DNA from: Marinomonas phaeophyticola
Lineage (GTDB): Bacteria > Pseudomonadota > Gammaproteobacteria > Pseudomonadales > Marinomonadaceae
Length of the DNA: 39,514 bases
Direction: 5' to 3'
NCBI RefSeq assembly: GCF_026966905.1
Contig: NZ_JAPUBN010000014.1
Location: 1-39,514 of the forward strand
Part shown: in pieces, positions 9,050 through 19,470 of the stretch
How the letters are laid out: each line of letters begins with the position of its first letter
Numbering within the stretch: position 1 is the stretch's first letter
The notes under the pieces: model-generated
Told to the model about the DNA's origin: nothing
The model's database searches: none
Seen by the model: the letters and a program-made list of their open reading frames with translations, nothing else
Translations under genes and position numbers: made by a program

Positions 9050-9067
9050 AAGAGTATTACTGATTTA

Positions 9068-9086
9068 AATGCAAGCGATTCTCATT
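9068..9086. promoter_or_regulatory. Fur-like box 2
   Basis: AATGCAAGCGATTCTCATT is a weaker 19-bp dyad with AATG/CATT ends and a Fur-type right half. It lies 18 nt from box 1, as often seen at Fur promoters with two dimers. Confidence 0.5.
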
Positions 9087-9161
9087 AAAATGTTTGAAAT
9101 AAAATATTGGTTCTTAGTGTATTAGACAGAGCACCATTTATTACTATTAAGGTAACTCTCA

Positions 9162-10058
9162 TTAGATATGGCTTTTTACGTAATTCCATATGGTTTCCAC
9201 CTCACTTAACCTGGGGATCTTCTTCCGGTAGAGCATTACTTTTAGCTTTATAGTGGGTAAAGTGTCATTACTAGGTATTAGGGTTCCTTGTTCAAGCTCT
9301 TTAACTATTGCTAGTTTTGGCAACCATGCTAAGCCATTTCCTGTGATTGCTAATGCTTTCAATCCTTCAGATAATGAGTTTTCACATTGAATTTGGAGTG
9401 GTAATTTCGCGGATCTTTTAGAAAAATAATCCCTTTGCAATAAACGTCCGAAAAAGGATTCATCAGGATAATTTAGTAGCTTTAAAGGCTCGTCTTTTCT
9501 TGGTTCATGCAGAATGTTTCCGTGGTTGTCAACTCCAGATACTGGGATCAGATAGTCGGTACCAACTTCGAGACTTAATACACTCTCTCTATCTAATTGT
9601 GGGAAAATTTCAGGAGAGTGATAGCATAATAAAAAATCGCTTTGATCTGACATTAATGTATCTAAGCAATTGTGTAAGTCATTGGCATTTACTCGAATGC
9701 GAACATCATCTTCTAGGAAATCAAAATTTGAAATCCAATTTGGAAGAAAGGAAATAGTAAGAGAGTGCTGGGATGCAAAGATGATTTTCTTAGTAGCAGA
9801 AACGCGTTCTCTAAGCTCTATGCGTTTACTGTAAAACTCTTCCACCCATTGCTGGGCCTGCTGCGTGAATTCTCGTCCTATGGGAGTAAGTGTTGTTGGA
9901 TATTGTTGCCTATCAACTAACTCAACGCCAAGCCAGTCTTCTAAAGAACGAATTCGTCGACCAAAGGCGGGTTGGGTTACTAGTCTGGCATCGGCTGCTT
10001 TAGAAAAATTACCGTATTCAACAAGCGCAAGGTAGTCTTCCAACCATTTAAGTTCCAT
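9162..10058 (-). CDS. LysR-family transcriptional regulator of the adjacent cuyA-like operon
   Basis: LysR-type regulator of 298 residues. The N-terminal winged helix-turn-helix is clear (YGNFSKAADARLVTQPAFGR, then RIRSLEDWLGVELVDR), followed by a two-lobed effector domain. AGGAG at 10064-10068 (minus strand) supports the start. It is transcribed divergently from the cuyA-like gene across a 214-bp gap with two palindromes, the standard arrangement for a LysR protein controlling its neighbour. The inducer would be expected to be a substrate of that pathway, for example cysteate or another sulfonate; this is inferred from position. Confidence 0.85.
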   Translation of the reverse strand: MELKWLEDYLALVEYGNFSKAADARLVTQPAFGRRIRSLEDWLGVELVDRQQYPTTLTPIGREFTQQAQQWVEEFYSKRIELRERVSATKKIIFASQHSLTISFLPNWISNFDFLEDDVRIRVNANDLHNCLDTLMSDQSDFLLCYHSPEIFPQLDRESVLSLEVGTDYLIPVSGVDNHGNILHEPRKDEPLKLLNYPDESFFGRLLQRDYFSKRSAKLPLQIQCENSLSEGLKALAITGNGLAWLPKLAIVKELEQGTLIPSNDTLPTIKLKVMLYRKKIPRLSEVETIWNYVKSHI

Positions 10059-10183
10059 AACAACTCCTAAAAGTCAGTGAATTGGCTTCTTTTTATTTAA
10101 CTATGCTTCGTGTAAGCGTTTTATCCTATAGCCTATGCCAAAAAGTACTAGAGTGTACAGAAAATAGCATTGGTCAGATGCCA

Positions 10184-10199
10184 ATCTTATCAATAAGAT
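10184..10199. promoter_or_regulatory. Palindrome, candidate LysR operator
   Basis: ATCTTAT-CA-ATAAGAT is a perfect 7+7 dyad in the divergent promoter region. A second perfect 12-bp palindrome, CTTTAGCTAAAG, lies at 10223-10234. Either could be the operator. Confidence 0.4.
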
Positions 10200-10272
10200 G
10201 AATTCACGCTTTAACAACAGCCTTTAGCTAAAGTCTAGCTATATAACGTTATGTTTAATCAGGAGTATTACA

Positions 10273-11283
10273 ATGCATTTAGCTCGCTTCCCTCGTTTAC
10301 ACTTTGCTCATTTATCCACACCACTTGAGCCGATGAAGAATCTTAGCAAGCATTTAGGCGGCCCGAACATTTGGATTAAGCGAGATGACTGTACCGGTTT
10401 AGCTGGTGGTGGCAATAAAACCCGTAAATTAGAATTCTTAATGGGTGATGCGATAGAAAAGGGTGCTACTGTCATTATTACTCAAGGTGCAACGCAATCC
10501 AATCATGCTCGGCAAACCGCCGCGATTGCAACCAAGTTAGGTATGGAGTGTCACATCCTTTTAGAAGACCGTACAGGCAGTGAGTCAATTGACTACAACT
10601 ACAACGGTAACGTGTTAATGGATCAATTATTTGGCGCCTTTTTAAGTAAGTATCCTGGCGGCACAGATATGAATGCGGCAATGGAAGAGGTGGCTGAAAA
10701 GTTACGTACTGAAGGTAAAACGCCTTATATCGTTCCTGGTGGCGGTTCTAATCCAATTGGTGCATTGGGTTATGTTAATGCGGCATTAGAGCTATTAACG
10801 CAAGCTAATGATATGAGTTTGAGGATAGATAGAGTCGTTCATGCAACAGGGAGCGCTGGTACTCAAGCTGGATTAGTAACAGGACTAGCCGCTTCAAATA
10901 GTCTGATTCCTGTTTTGGGTATCGGCGTGCGTGTACCGCAAAATGTGCAAGAAGCCAATGTTTTTCGTTTAGCCGAAAAAACAGCGGAGCACTTAGGGAT
11001 TCCAGGTGCTGTGAAGCGTGAAGATGTGGTAGCAAACTGTAACTATGTTGGTGAAGGATATGGCATACCAACCGCAAGCGGTCTTGAAGCTATTGATCTG
11101 TTTGCTCGTCATGAATCGATTTTATTGGACCCTGTTTATTCAGCAAAAGGTGCGGCAGGTCTGATTGATTTAATTCGTAAAGGCGAATTTAGCAAAGATG
11201 AAAATATCGTCTTCCTGCATACGGGGGGCAGTCAAGCTCTCTATGGGTATCGTGAAGCGTTTGATCTACCTACTTATTATTAA
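10273..11283 (+). CDS. cuyA: PLP-dependent L-cysteate sulfo-lyase-like / D-cysteine desulfhydrase family enzyme
   Basis: Fold-type II PLP enzyme of 336 residues. The PLP lysine is Lys49 in [11 protein letters not shown]. Other family blocks are [40 protein letters not shown] and [11 protein letters not shown]. The N-terminus ([20 protein letters not shown]) matches my recollection of CuyA, which splits L-cysteate into pyruvate, ammonia and sulfite, more closely than enteric D-cysteine desulfhydrase. AGGAG sits 9 nt ahead of the ATG. The following hpsN/hisD-like and aminotransferase genes fit a sulfonate route. The D-cysteine activity cannot be excluded, since the families are close. Confidence 0.75.
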   Translation: MHLARFPRLHFAHLSTPLEPMKNLSKHLGGPNIWIKRDDCTGLAGGGNKTRKLEFLMGDAIEKGATVIITQGATQSNHARQTAAIATKLGMECHILLEDRTGSESIDYNYNGNVLMDQLFGAFLSKYPGGTDMNAAMEEVAEKLRTEGKTPYIVPGGGSNPIGALGYVNAALELLTQANDMSLRIDRVVHATGSAGTQAGLVTGLAASNSLIPVLGIGVRVPQNVQEANVFRLAEKTAEHLGIPGAVKREDVVANCNYVGEGYGIPTASGLEAIDLFARHESILLDPVYSAKGAAGLIDLIRKGEFSKDENIVFLHTGGSQALYGYREAFDLPTYY

Positions 11284-11455
11284 TACCCCTCTATTAGGGC
11301 GGTACTTAAATTGAATATTATCTTTATGTCTTTAGTTGTGTCTAGATAGGGATAAATAACAGTTTAGCTAACAGTACGGCCCATTTTTTATCGTTTTTAT
11401 TCTTATTGAGACAAAAACTGGAAGAATTTTTAGTGTTTAACCTTAGGAGGTGCTT

Positions 11456-12767
<1,312 letters not shown>

Positions 12768-12784
12768 GTTTATAGGGTTGATAT

Positions 12785-13975
12785 ATGACAATCTTCAAAA
12801 AATCATTTACACAGCAAGAGTCTATTCCTGAAGAGGGAATAGAAGCCGCCATTGCTGTGATGCGTTCAGGACGATTACATCGGTACAACACATTGCCTGG
12901 TGAAAAAAGTGAAGTGGACTTATTAGAGTTAGAATTTGCTGAGTATTTAGGTGTGCCTTATTGCTTAGCTTGCTCTTCTGGTGGCTATGCTCTTCATATT
13001 GCTATGCGTGCAGCAGGTCTTCAGGCTGGGGAAAAAGTATTATGTAATGCGTTTACTCTTGCGCCTGTACCTGGTGCCATTCACAACAGTGGTGGTGTTC
13101 CTGTGTTGGTTGATGTCGCTGAGGACTATTGTATTGATTTAGATGATTTGGAAGCGAAAGCCGCTGAGTCAGGAGCTAAATATTTTATGCTTTCTCACAT
13201 GAGAGGCCATGTAGCAGACATGGATCGGATCATGGCGATTTGTGAGCGCTATAATATTTTTCTAATAGAGGATTGTGCTCATACCATGGGAGCAAGCTGG
13301 AATGGTGTTAAGAGTGGTACTTTTGGAGATGTTGCTTGTTTTAGTGCCCAAACCTATAAGCATATGAATTCAGGTGAGGGTGGTTTTTTAACCACTCGTC
13401 ATCCAGATATTATGGCTAAAGCCGTTATGCATTCAGGCTCTTATATGTTATTCGATCGTCATTTTGCGTCCCCCTCTAAAGACGTTTTTGATGAAATCCG
13501 CTATGAGACACCGAATTATAGTGGTCGAATGGATAATTTGAGAGCGGCTATATTGCGTCCCCAACTCGCTAAATTAGATGAAAAGTGTGCCAGCTGGAAT
13601 CGTCGCTATACTGTGATTGAGAATATTTTGGCTGAATGCTCCGTCATTCGAATACCAACACGCCCTGATGCGGAGGTTTTTGTTGGTAGTTCTATTCAGT
13701 TTTCCATTCCAAGCTTTTCCGCGGCCAAAATAGCTCAGGTTATTCGTGATTGTGAAGAACGAGGCGTGGTATTGAAATGGTTTGGTAATGCAGAGCCAAC
13801 AGATTATACAAGCCGCTATGATAGTTGGCGTTATATCGAAAATATGCCCAATTTGCCAAAGACACGCGCGATTTTAGCGACACTATTGGATATACGTATT
13901 CCTTTGACATTCAGTGAAAGTGATTGTGAGTTGATCTCACACATTATTGTTGATGTGGTTAAAGGGAGTGAATGA
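12785..13975 (+). CDS. DegT/DnrJ/EryC1/StrS-family PLP aminotransferase
   Basis: PLP enzyme of 396 residues. The predicted Schiff-base lysine is Lys192 in FSAQTYKHMNSGEGG, and the PLP-contact aspartate is in LIEDCAHTMGA (Asp163). Relatives mostly aminate keto-sugars, but there are no sugar-nucleotide genes here. In this operon it could interconvert sulfopyruvate and cysteate, linking the HpsN-like and CuyA-like enzymes; that is inference. The Shine-Dalgarno (TAGGG) is modest. The end overlaps the next gene as ATGATGA, so the two are translationally coupled. Confidence 0.8.
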   Translation: MTIFKKSFTQQESIPEEGIEAAIAVMRSGRLHRYNTLPGEKSEVDLLELEFAEYLGVPYCLACSSGGYALHIAMRAAGLQAGEKVLCNAFTLAPVPGAIHNSGGVPVLVDVAEDYCIDLDDLEAKAAESGAKYFMLSHMRGHVADMDRIMAICERYNIFLIEDCAHTMGASWNGVKSGTFGDVACFSAQTYKHMNSGEGGFLTTRHPDIMAKAVMHSGSYMLFDRHFASPSKDVFDEIRYETPNYSGRMDNLRAAILRPQLAKLDEKCASWNRRYTVIENILAECSVIRIPTRPDAEVFVGSSIQFSIPSFSAAKIAQVIRDCEERGVVLKWFGNAEPTDYTSRYDSWRYIENMPNLPKTRAILATLLDIRIPLTFSESDCELISHIIVDVVKGSE

Positions 13976-14691
13976 TGACAGTAACTCAAAAAGATAAAGT
14001 TGTTGGCATTATTGGTGGCATGGGCCCTGAGGCCACCGTGGATTTAATGCAACAAGTTATTGCTGGCACCCCAGCAAGAGATGATATTGATCACATTAGA
14101 ATGTTGGTGGATAACAATCCCAAAGTACCTTCTAGAATTAAGGCTATTATAGAAGGAACGGGGGAAAGCCCCGCACCTTGTATGATCGAAATGGCTCAGG
14201 GGCTTGAAAGGCAAGGTGCTGACTTTTTGGTAATTCCTTGTAATACGGCACATTTTTACCATACAGATGTGGCTTCTTCTGTTAGTATTCCTGTTTTTAA
14301 CTTGATTGAGAAAACGGCTCTGCATGTAAAAAAAGAACAGCCCGACCTGAATAAAGTGGGGTTACTCGCCTCAAGTGCGCTCCAAAAAATTCATCTTTAT
14401 GAACCATGGTTTAATAAGTTAAACATTCAAATTATTTATCCTCACCCTGAGCATCAAGCGGCGGTGATGGATTTAATCCGAGCTGTAAAAGCAAATAAAG
14501 CATCTTCATCTCAAATAGCGGCTTATAATCTTGCGGCTTCTCATTTGAAGGATTTAGGAGCTGAATGCTTAGTACTGGCATGTACCGAATTGTCTGTTAT
14601 TTATGATGACCTAAAAACGGCGCTTCCAGTCTTTGATGCTTCTAAAATATTAGCAAGCTCGATCATCGAGGAAGTGTTAGGACCTCAATGA
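13972..14691 (+). CDS. Aspartate/glutamate racemase family protein
   Basis: Cofactor-independent racemase fold of 239 residues. Both catalytic cysteines are present: Cys90 in IPCNTAHF and Cys204 in LACTELS. The N-terminal IIGGMGPEATVDL is typical of aspartate-racemase-type members rather than of MurI. The start overlaps the aminotransferase stop by 4 nt (a second ATG follows at once). A racemase coupled to a transaminase and an amino-acid lyase suggests feeding a D-amino acid, for example D-cysteate, into the L-specific lyase; the substrate is not known. Confidence 0.85.
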   Translation: MMTVTQKDKVVGIIGGMGPEATVDLMQQVIAGTPARDDIDHIRMLVDNNPKVPSRIKAIIEGTGESPAPCMIEMAQGLERQGADFLVIPCNTAHFYHTDVASSVSIPVFNLIEKTALHVKKEQPDLNKVGLLASSALQKIHLYEPWFNKLNIQIIYPHPEHQAAVMDLIRAVKANKASSSQIAAYNLAASHLKDLGAECLVLACTELSVIYDDLKTALPVFDASKILASSIIEEVLGPQ

Positions 14692-14747
14692 TTGGTCATG
14701 AGTAAATGACACAAAGATTACAACAATCTCTCTTGTTTTAATAGAAT

Positions 14748-14772
14748 AGCGCTAGAGTTATGCTCTAACGCT
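14748..14772. terminator. Bidirectional terminator between racemase and amphi-Trp genes
   Basis: A 10-bp stem with one mismatch (AGCGCTAGAG/CTCTAACGCT) and a 5-nt loop lies in the convergent gap and is followed on the plus strand by a T-rich tract. Confidence 0.6.
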
Positions 14773-14777
14773 ACATT

Positions 14778-15041
14778 TCATTTTATTTTTAGAGGCGTAT
14801 TGGATAAGATTTTGTTTTGCTTGTTCCAGCTTACTTTGAGCTCAATTTTGTGACGTGATGCGCCTTCACTGGCTGTAATTTTAACGTCTAGCAGCCCATT
14901 TGGTTGCAATACAAGCTCACCTTCTTCATCAGAAAAAGACACTTCTCCTTTGCTAATGCCTTGAGCAATCGAGATGAGTAACTCTTGAATCGATTGAGGG
15001 TCTTGCAATGATACATGTTGAAATTCATTTTTTAATCGCAT
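14778..15041 (-). CDS. Amphi-Trp domain-containing protein
   Basis: Small protein of 87 residues with the amphi-Trp signature: an N-terminal helix (IQELLISIAQGISKGEVSF) and then the amphipathic strand pattern GELVLQPNGLLDVKITASEG ending KIELKVSWN. The domain is known from genomes carrying the GAK kinase/ATP-grasp system; its biochemical role is not established. Its start overlaps the metallophosphoesterase stop by 17 nt, placing it last in the same operon. Confidence 0.75.
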   Translation of the reverse strand: MRLKNEFQHVSLQDPQSIQELLISIAQGISKGEVSFSDEEGELVLQPNGLLDVKITASEGASRHKIELKVSWNKQNKILSNTPLKIK

Positions 15042-16608
15042 TGCACATACTCATTTTTAATGATTTATTAAATAATGCTAAGGTTTTTTTATCTGTTTTT
15101 TGCTTTGATATTTGTTCTTTTTTGACACTTTTTAAGAAGCGCTTTGGTTGGAAGACTTTTGCATAACTAAAATCAGTACTCAGTCCAATAATACGACCTT
15201 TCGGCTGAATCATAGTGACGCCGTACCCAATTCCTACTAAGCCTTCTTTTATACGAGAGTTTCTATCCAAGGTAATATCGCATTCGATATGCAATAACCC
15301 TTGCTTGACATTCAGTTGTTGACCTTGATGGTAGTTTACATGACCGCGTACAATCGCATGGATGCCGCTTTTTCGAATGATATCAACACCATCCCGTGTG
15401 AGAGGTTTATCTGATTTACGGTATTTCGTCCTGAAGGTGTTTGCCACAGAGCTATAATAGAAATTAAACAAATTACTGTGGAGCTGTTTTTTGAAGCATT
15501 TATTTAAATGAGAAACGCCTTTTTTAGCAATTAATTGACCGATGGTGTCATCCACTCCAGCATGAACAAATAAGAAAGACCCTTTTTTATAGGCAAGTTG
15601 CATCTTTTGGAAAAACCATGAAAATTCACCTTTTTGGGAGAGGAACAACTGTTGGCATTTCATTGCCGTTGCGTATACCTGAGGTAAACTCAATCCTGAC
15701 TTCAAACAGTTTTTTTCAAAAGAATGGGTTTTAGTTCGCATTTTTTTTAGCTCGCGTTCGATTCCTTCTTCTGGAACCAGCCCTTTTGCGAGTAGGGGGA
15801 ATTCGGAAAACCAAGCATCTGAAGGGAACAATCTACTTTTACATTCATCTTCGTCCGGTATGCCTTTTTGCCAATCAGTATGCGCTAAATAGAGGTCGAA
15901 CACTTCTTTCAATAATGGGACTACTTTGTTTCCCATTCGAACAAACATGTGTTCATTGCCTGTGTCTCTTTCTCCAGCAATAGAGAGTAGGCCAATTAAT
16001 AGACGTAGATCATGGTTTCCAGCTAATAATTTTAAGTCAGCTCCAAGGTCGATCACTTCTTTTAGCTTATATAGTAATGATAAGTTGCTGGGGCCTTTAT
16101 CGAGACAATCACCACCAACAATAAAGAGGCTTTTTTTACCTTGTTTAGTCAGTCTTAACTTTCCAGATGCATCACGAATAAAGCCATCGGTAGTTAGTAA
16201 TGACGCTTCGAAAGCATCGGCATCGGCATGAGGGTCAGAAATAAAGAAGATAGGCTTAGTTGGCCATTGCCATTTTGGCTGTTTAGGTCCAATAGTGACG
16301 GCGCGATAAAGGCGATCTTGTTTATTAATTAAGGAATCGGCGGAGCCTTTTTCTAGCGGCCAATAGGTATTCTTGAAGCATTTTCTATCCAGTTTATATT
16401 GCAATGCTTTCGCGCAGGAAAATAAAGACTCGTTCGACTCTGTGCTCACTACTTTGGATTCACAGATGCGTTTAAGCTGTTTGCTTGAAGGCTTTATTTT
16501 AGACAACGTTTTAGTGAGCTTGGAAGCGGATTTTGGTGATTTTTCCGTCACTTTCTTCAAAGCGCCAGACTGTGATACAAGAGTTAATACTGGTGAAGAA
16601 AGAGCCAT
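15025..16608 (-). CDS. Calcineurin-like metallophosphoesterase with N-terminal extension
   Basis: Protein of 527 residues. The five metal-binding blocks of the family are all visible: SDPHADAD, GGDCLDKG, LAGNHDLR, FVHAGVDD and RGHVNYHQG. The first about 110 residues form a basic, Ser/Lys-rich extension with no recognised domain. The substrate is unknown. It lies between the histidine phosphatase (29-nt gap) and the amphi-Trp gene (17-nt overlap), so it is probably the second phosphatase of the GAK-like operon. There is no signal peptide, so a cytosolic protein is expected. Confidence 0.8.
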   Translation of the reverse strand: MALSSPVLTLVSQSGALKKVTEKSPKSASKLTKTLSKIKPSSKQLKRICESKVVSTESNESLFSCAKALQYKLDRKCFKNTYWPLEKGSADSLINKQDRLYRAVTIGPKQPKWQWPTKPIFFISDPHADADAFEASLLTTDGFIRDASGKLRLTKQGKKSLFIVGGDCLDKGPSNLSLLYKLKEVIDLGADLKLLAGNHDLRLLIGLLSIAGERDTGNEHMFVRMGNKVVPLLKEVFDLYLAHTDWQKGIPDEDECKSRLFPSDAWFSEFPLLAKGLVPEEGIERELKKMRTKTHSFEKNCLKSGLSLPQVYATAMKCQQLFLSQKGEFSWFFQKMQLAYKKGSFLFVHAGVDDTIGQLIAKKGVSHLNKCFKKQLHSNLFNFYYSSVANTFRTKYRKSDKPLTRDGVDIIRKSGIHAIVRGHVNYHQGQQLNVKQGLLHIECDITLDRNSRIKEGLVGIGYGVTMIQPKGRIIGLSTDFSYAKVFQPKRFLKSVKKEQISKQKTDKKTLALFNKSLKMSMCNAIKK

Positions 16609-16637
16609 AAAAATACCTATTAATTACCTGTGTTTTG

Positions 16638-17372
16638 TTAATCATTATATGAATTAGCCTGCTTACGAATCTTCCATTCGCCAGCAATGTGTATCCATCG
16701 ATCATCATTTTGTTGTTGAATCATTACCGCTTCCCCATGGTGCATGCTAAACCGTTTAATATCGCACAGGCTTATGACATCCAGATGAAATGCTGCATGC
16801 CGAAAAGAGGCCCCATGACCAAAAAACAATTTAACTTCTGTGGCTTCGTTGTTAGTGGTCTGAGTGGAATGGAGTTTATTTGACTGACTTAACAAATAGT
16901 TAGCGACTCGCTCCCCTGCAATCATTAAAGATTCTGCGCCTTGTAAAGGGAGGCAATAATGACTGTCTGATTTCCAATTTTTTGGCGCTGAATCAAAGCG
17001 AGGATCTTTATTTAGTATGTTTTCTATCTCATCTATCGTTAAGTTCGCTGCACAACCGACACTTCTTTCAGAGAGATCGTTATGGGTAATGTGGGTCGGT
17101 GTTTCTGAAAATAAATCTGCCAGTTCTCGTTGATAAATCCGAGCTGTTTGCCAAGCTCGTAATTGATTTGATGAGTGGATGATAGGGCTTATCTGCCAGT
17201 TGTTTTCTTTAACTAAGGTAGCAAAACGTTGAGCGGCTAATACAACCTCCTGTTGACCTTCTTCTGTTAATTGAAATGGTTGCAAAGCGCTAGGCGTGTT
17301 CTGTCGTTGGTGATAAGCACCATGACGAATCATTGCAAGAACAGGGAAGGAAGATAAAGCTATGGTTGTCAT
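16638..17372 (-). CDS. Histidine phosphatase superfamily protein
   Basis: Phosphoglycerate-mutase-like phosphatase of 244 residues. The phosphorylated histidine is His17 in MIRHGAYHQ. The second catalytic histidine is in LFFGHGASFRHAAFHL, and the mid-domain arginine is in SNQLRAWQTARIY. The substrate is unknown. The gene lies 125 nt downstream of the HprK-like kinase and 29 nt ahead of the metallophosphoesterase on the same strand. It would be well placed to reverse a phosphorylation made by the kinases of this operon. Confidence 0.8.
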   Translation of the reverse strand: MTTIALSSFPVLAMIRHGAYHQRQNTPSALQPFQLTEEGQQEVVLAAQRFATLVKENNWQISPIIHSSNQLRAWQTARIYQRELADLFSETPTHITHNDLSERSVGCAANLTIDEIENILNKDPRFDSAPKNWKSDSHYCLPLQGAESLMIAGERVANYLLSQSNKLHSTQTTNNEATEVKLFFGHGASFRHAAFHLDVISLCDIKRFSMHHGEAVMIQQQNDDRWIHIAGEWKIRKQANSYND

Positions 17373-17497
17373 ATTGTTCTCAAAAATCCTACTTTTAGTG
17401 TCCAGTTAACGGGTATTTACAAACGCTACTTCGATAAGTCGTCACCTTACGGGTTTACGGGCGACAACATTATTGAAATGTATTACGATATTTCGTC

Positions 17498-18580
17498 TTA
17501 TGCTGTTTCCAAGTAGATTTGAGCCAAATAGTCGAAGTCAACACCGCCGGATACTTCGTAGACGTTGACCTTGTTTAATACAGCAAGATATTGTTCTAAT
17601 GCTGGAATTTCAGGGCCAGCTAGAAATGCACCTTTTGCATCTTGGTAAAATGGTCCAGGACTTTTCATAATGGCACCTATTAACTTTTTGTGATTTTCTG
17701 GGTTCACCTTTGTTAATAGAGGTTTATCCGAGCTTTTTCTGTCCCAATTTAATAGTAGTACTGTGTCTAATTGGGTTTCTAGCTCAATTTTGTTTTCGCC
17801 GTACACTTGATCAATCATGACGTCGTATTTTTGTTCTAAATCCCAAAGCTCTGTTTGCGGTAAACGATTTAAAGAGTGTTGTTCTTCTGGGTCTAAGATA
17901 CTCAGTAATTTTGGGTTATTTAAAATCGTCCCTGGATTAATACGTGGAAGTTTGGGGACGCCACGAGATAGGACACCTTGAGAATTTGCTTTTAGAAACA
18001 AGCGATCATTAGAAATAAACTTAGCTCCTGGATGATCCATTAGTTTCAGCATAAGCGTTGATTTACCACCACCAGAAAATGCGGCGACGGCTGTGCCTTT
18101 ACCATTAATGCTGACCGCCGCGGCATGGCAAATAACATGTTCTTGTTGCTGTAGATAATTCATATATTGGTTATTAATAAAGTTAACAACTTGATTGATA
18201 TTTTGTAAGCAAGGACCGACGGCTAAGCGGCTCATATTGCTTTGAAAAAAGACCATGCCGGTTCTAACCTTATGTAACAGTCGACCTTTATGGATATCTA
18301 CATAACTGTCTTTACGGCCAGATTTACCCGCTTCTCTAGCCCAATCGGCCCATGGATAGCTAGGGGCAGGTTCGCTACTTTCTATCAGGTGTATCTCAAT
18401 ATCCGCTGTGGCTTGGTGTTGTGGGTAGCTGCGAAAATAATCTCGTAACTCCGATACCAATGCTTGGGTATTGCTAAGGACCGTCAAATGGCAATGGCTT
18501 AAATCAAGGTCAAAGCGATAAAGGCAAGCGTCTGTATTTATATTGAGTTCTTGAGTTATCGCGGTTAGATGTGAATTCAT
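17498..18580 (-). CDS. HprK-related kinase B (GAK-system kinase)
   Basis: Protein of 360 residues with a P-loop of HPr-kinase type, AAFSGGGKSTLMLKLM (core residues 169-175), preceded by the CHAAAVSINGKGTAV strand, as in HprK/P C-terminal domains. The N-terminal 140 residues do not look like the HprK sensory domain, and no HPr or PTS gene is nearby, so it is not the classical carbon regulator. The family label HprK-related kinase B and its link with ATP-grasp and amphi-Trp proteins are recalled knowledge. The start overlaps the ATP-grasp stop (ATGA). Confidence 0.8.
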   Translation of the reverse strand: MNSHLTAITQELNINTDACLYRFDLDLSHCHLTVLSNTQALVSELRDYFRSYPQHQATADIEIHLIESSEPAPSYPWADWAREAGKSGRKDSYVDIHKGRLLHKVRTGMVFFQSNMSRLAVGPCLQNINQVVNFINNQYMNYLQQQEHVICHAAAVSINGKGTAVAAFSGGGKSTLMLKLMDHPGAKFISNDRLFLKANSQGVLSRGVPKLPRINPGTILNNPKLLSILDPEEQHSLNRLPQTELWDLEQKYDVMIDQVYGENKIELETQLDTVLLLNWDRKSSDKPLLTKVNPENHKKLIGAIMKSPGPFYQDAKGAFLAGPEIPALEQYLAVLNKVNVYEVSGGVDFDYLAQIYLETA

Positions 18581-19470
18581 TTTTTACCTAATGTTGTTAA
18601 TACGTAATGACTATAAGCGTCTGCGGCATCAATCTTAGAGCCTTCTAGCGCACCTTTAAACCCACCAAAAGCGGAGACTTCAAAGACGATAGGGCCGTTA
18701 TCGGTAAGGGCAATATCTACAGTGGTGAAGTCTAAATTGAAGGATTTTTGTGCATGTTGAGCTAATTCAATCAGTTCATCGGTTGGTTGATAGTCCTCAT
18801 AGCGCCCTCCATCATGGATGGTGGTATTCCAGGTATTATTTTGAGAAACACGGGCATAGGTGCATAAATACTCGCCTCCAATAAACACCATGCCTAAATC
18901 CATTCCCGAAAGGTTGAGTTTTTGTTGTAAATACATCATGGGATTGTTCGTTTTAAAAGATTCTAGAGCCTGTCTTAATTCTTCATCAGATTGGCTTGAT
19001 TCAAGTATGGTCATGCCTCTGGCTTTGGTTGAGAACAATGGCTTTAACACAACACTGCCATATTTTTTAATGGCCACGATGGCTTGATCAATATTTTCGG
19101 TAACAAAAGTAGAAGGCATTGGGATGTCGGCATTACGCAGACTAATGGTACAGCTTAGGCGGTCTACTAAACGAAGAATGCTGTCAGCGGAACTAAACAC
19201 CTTTACTCCAGATGCCTCGGCAATACGTAATAATTCAATTCTATCTAACATACTGGGGCTGTACACCTGACTGGCTTTTTTTACAATCAAACCATCTAAT
19301 TCACACAAATTAATACCATTTGCATACAGGTTTTTGGTGTCTAAATCCAAAGCAATATCCGCCATGTCAATAACTAAGCGATAGCCTGTTTTTGCTTCTA
19401 GTTTGTCGGCTAATACTTCCGTTGACCATTTACCAGGAATACCAATAACGCCGATACGTAGGTTATTCAA
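18577..19470 (-). CDS. ATP-grasp enzyme of GAK type
   Basis: Protein of 297 residues with ATP-grasp features: an N-terminal pre-grasp domain, then GSVVLKPLFSTKARGM (nucleotide-binding lysine strand), YLQQKLNLSGMDLGMVFIGG and the metal-binding end FTTVDIALTDNGPIVFEVSA. It resembles RimK/glutathione-synthetase-like ligases, which join a carboxylate to an amine through an acyl phosphate. The start is TTG at 19470 with GGAGGA eight nt ahead, lying inside the end of the upstream kinase gene. It is coupled to the HprK-like gene by a 4-nt overlap. The substrate is unknown; a peptide or protein tail is possible. Confidence 0.8.
   Translation of the reverse strand: MNNLRIGVIGIPGKWSTEVLADKLEAKTGYRLVIDMADIALDLDTKNLYANGINLCELDGLIVKKASQVYSPSMLDRIELLRIAEASGVKVFSSADSILRLVDRLSCTISLRNADIPMPSTFVTENIDQAIVAIKKYGSVVLKPLFSTKARGMTILESSQSDEELRQALESFKTNNPMMYLQQKLNLSGMDLGMVFIGGEYLCTYARVSQNNTWNTTIHDGGRYEDYQPTDELIELAQHAQKSFNLDFTTVDIALTDNGPIVFEVSAFGGFKGALEGSKIDAADAYSHYVLTTLGKK

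Noticed and set aside
11450..11455. GTG start for the hpsN-like gene
   Set aside because: The GTG is partly the AGGAGG ribosome-binding site itself; ATG 11456 is correctly spaced.
17498..18580. Classical HPr kinase/phosphorylase
   Set aside because: The N-terminal domain does not match, no HPr or PTS genes are nearby, and the neighbours fit the GAK system instead.
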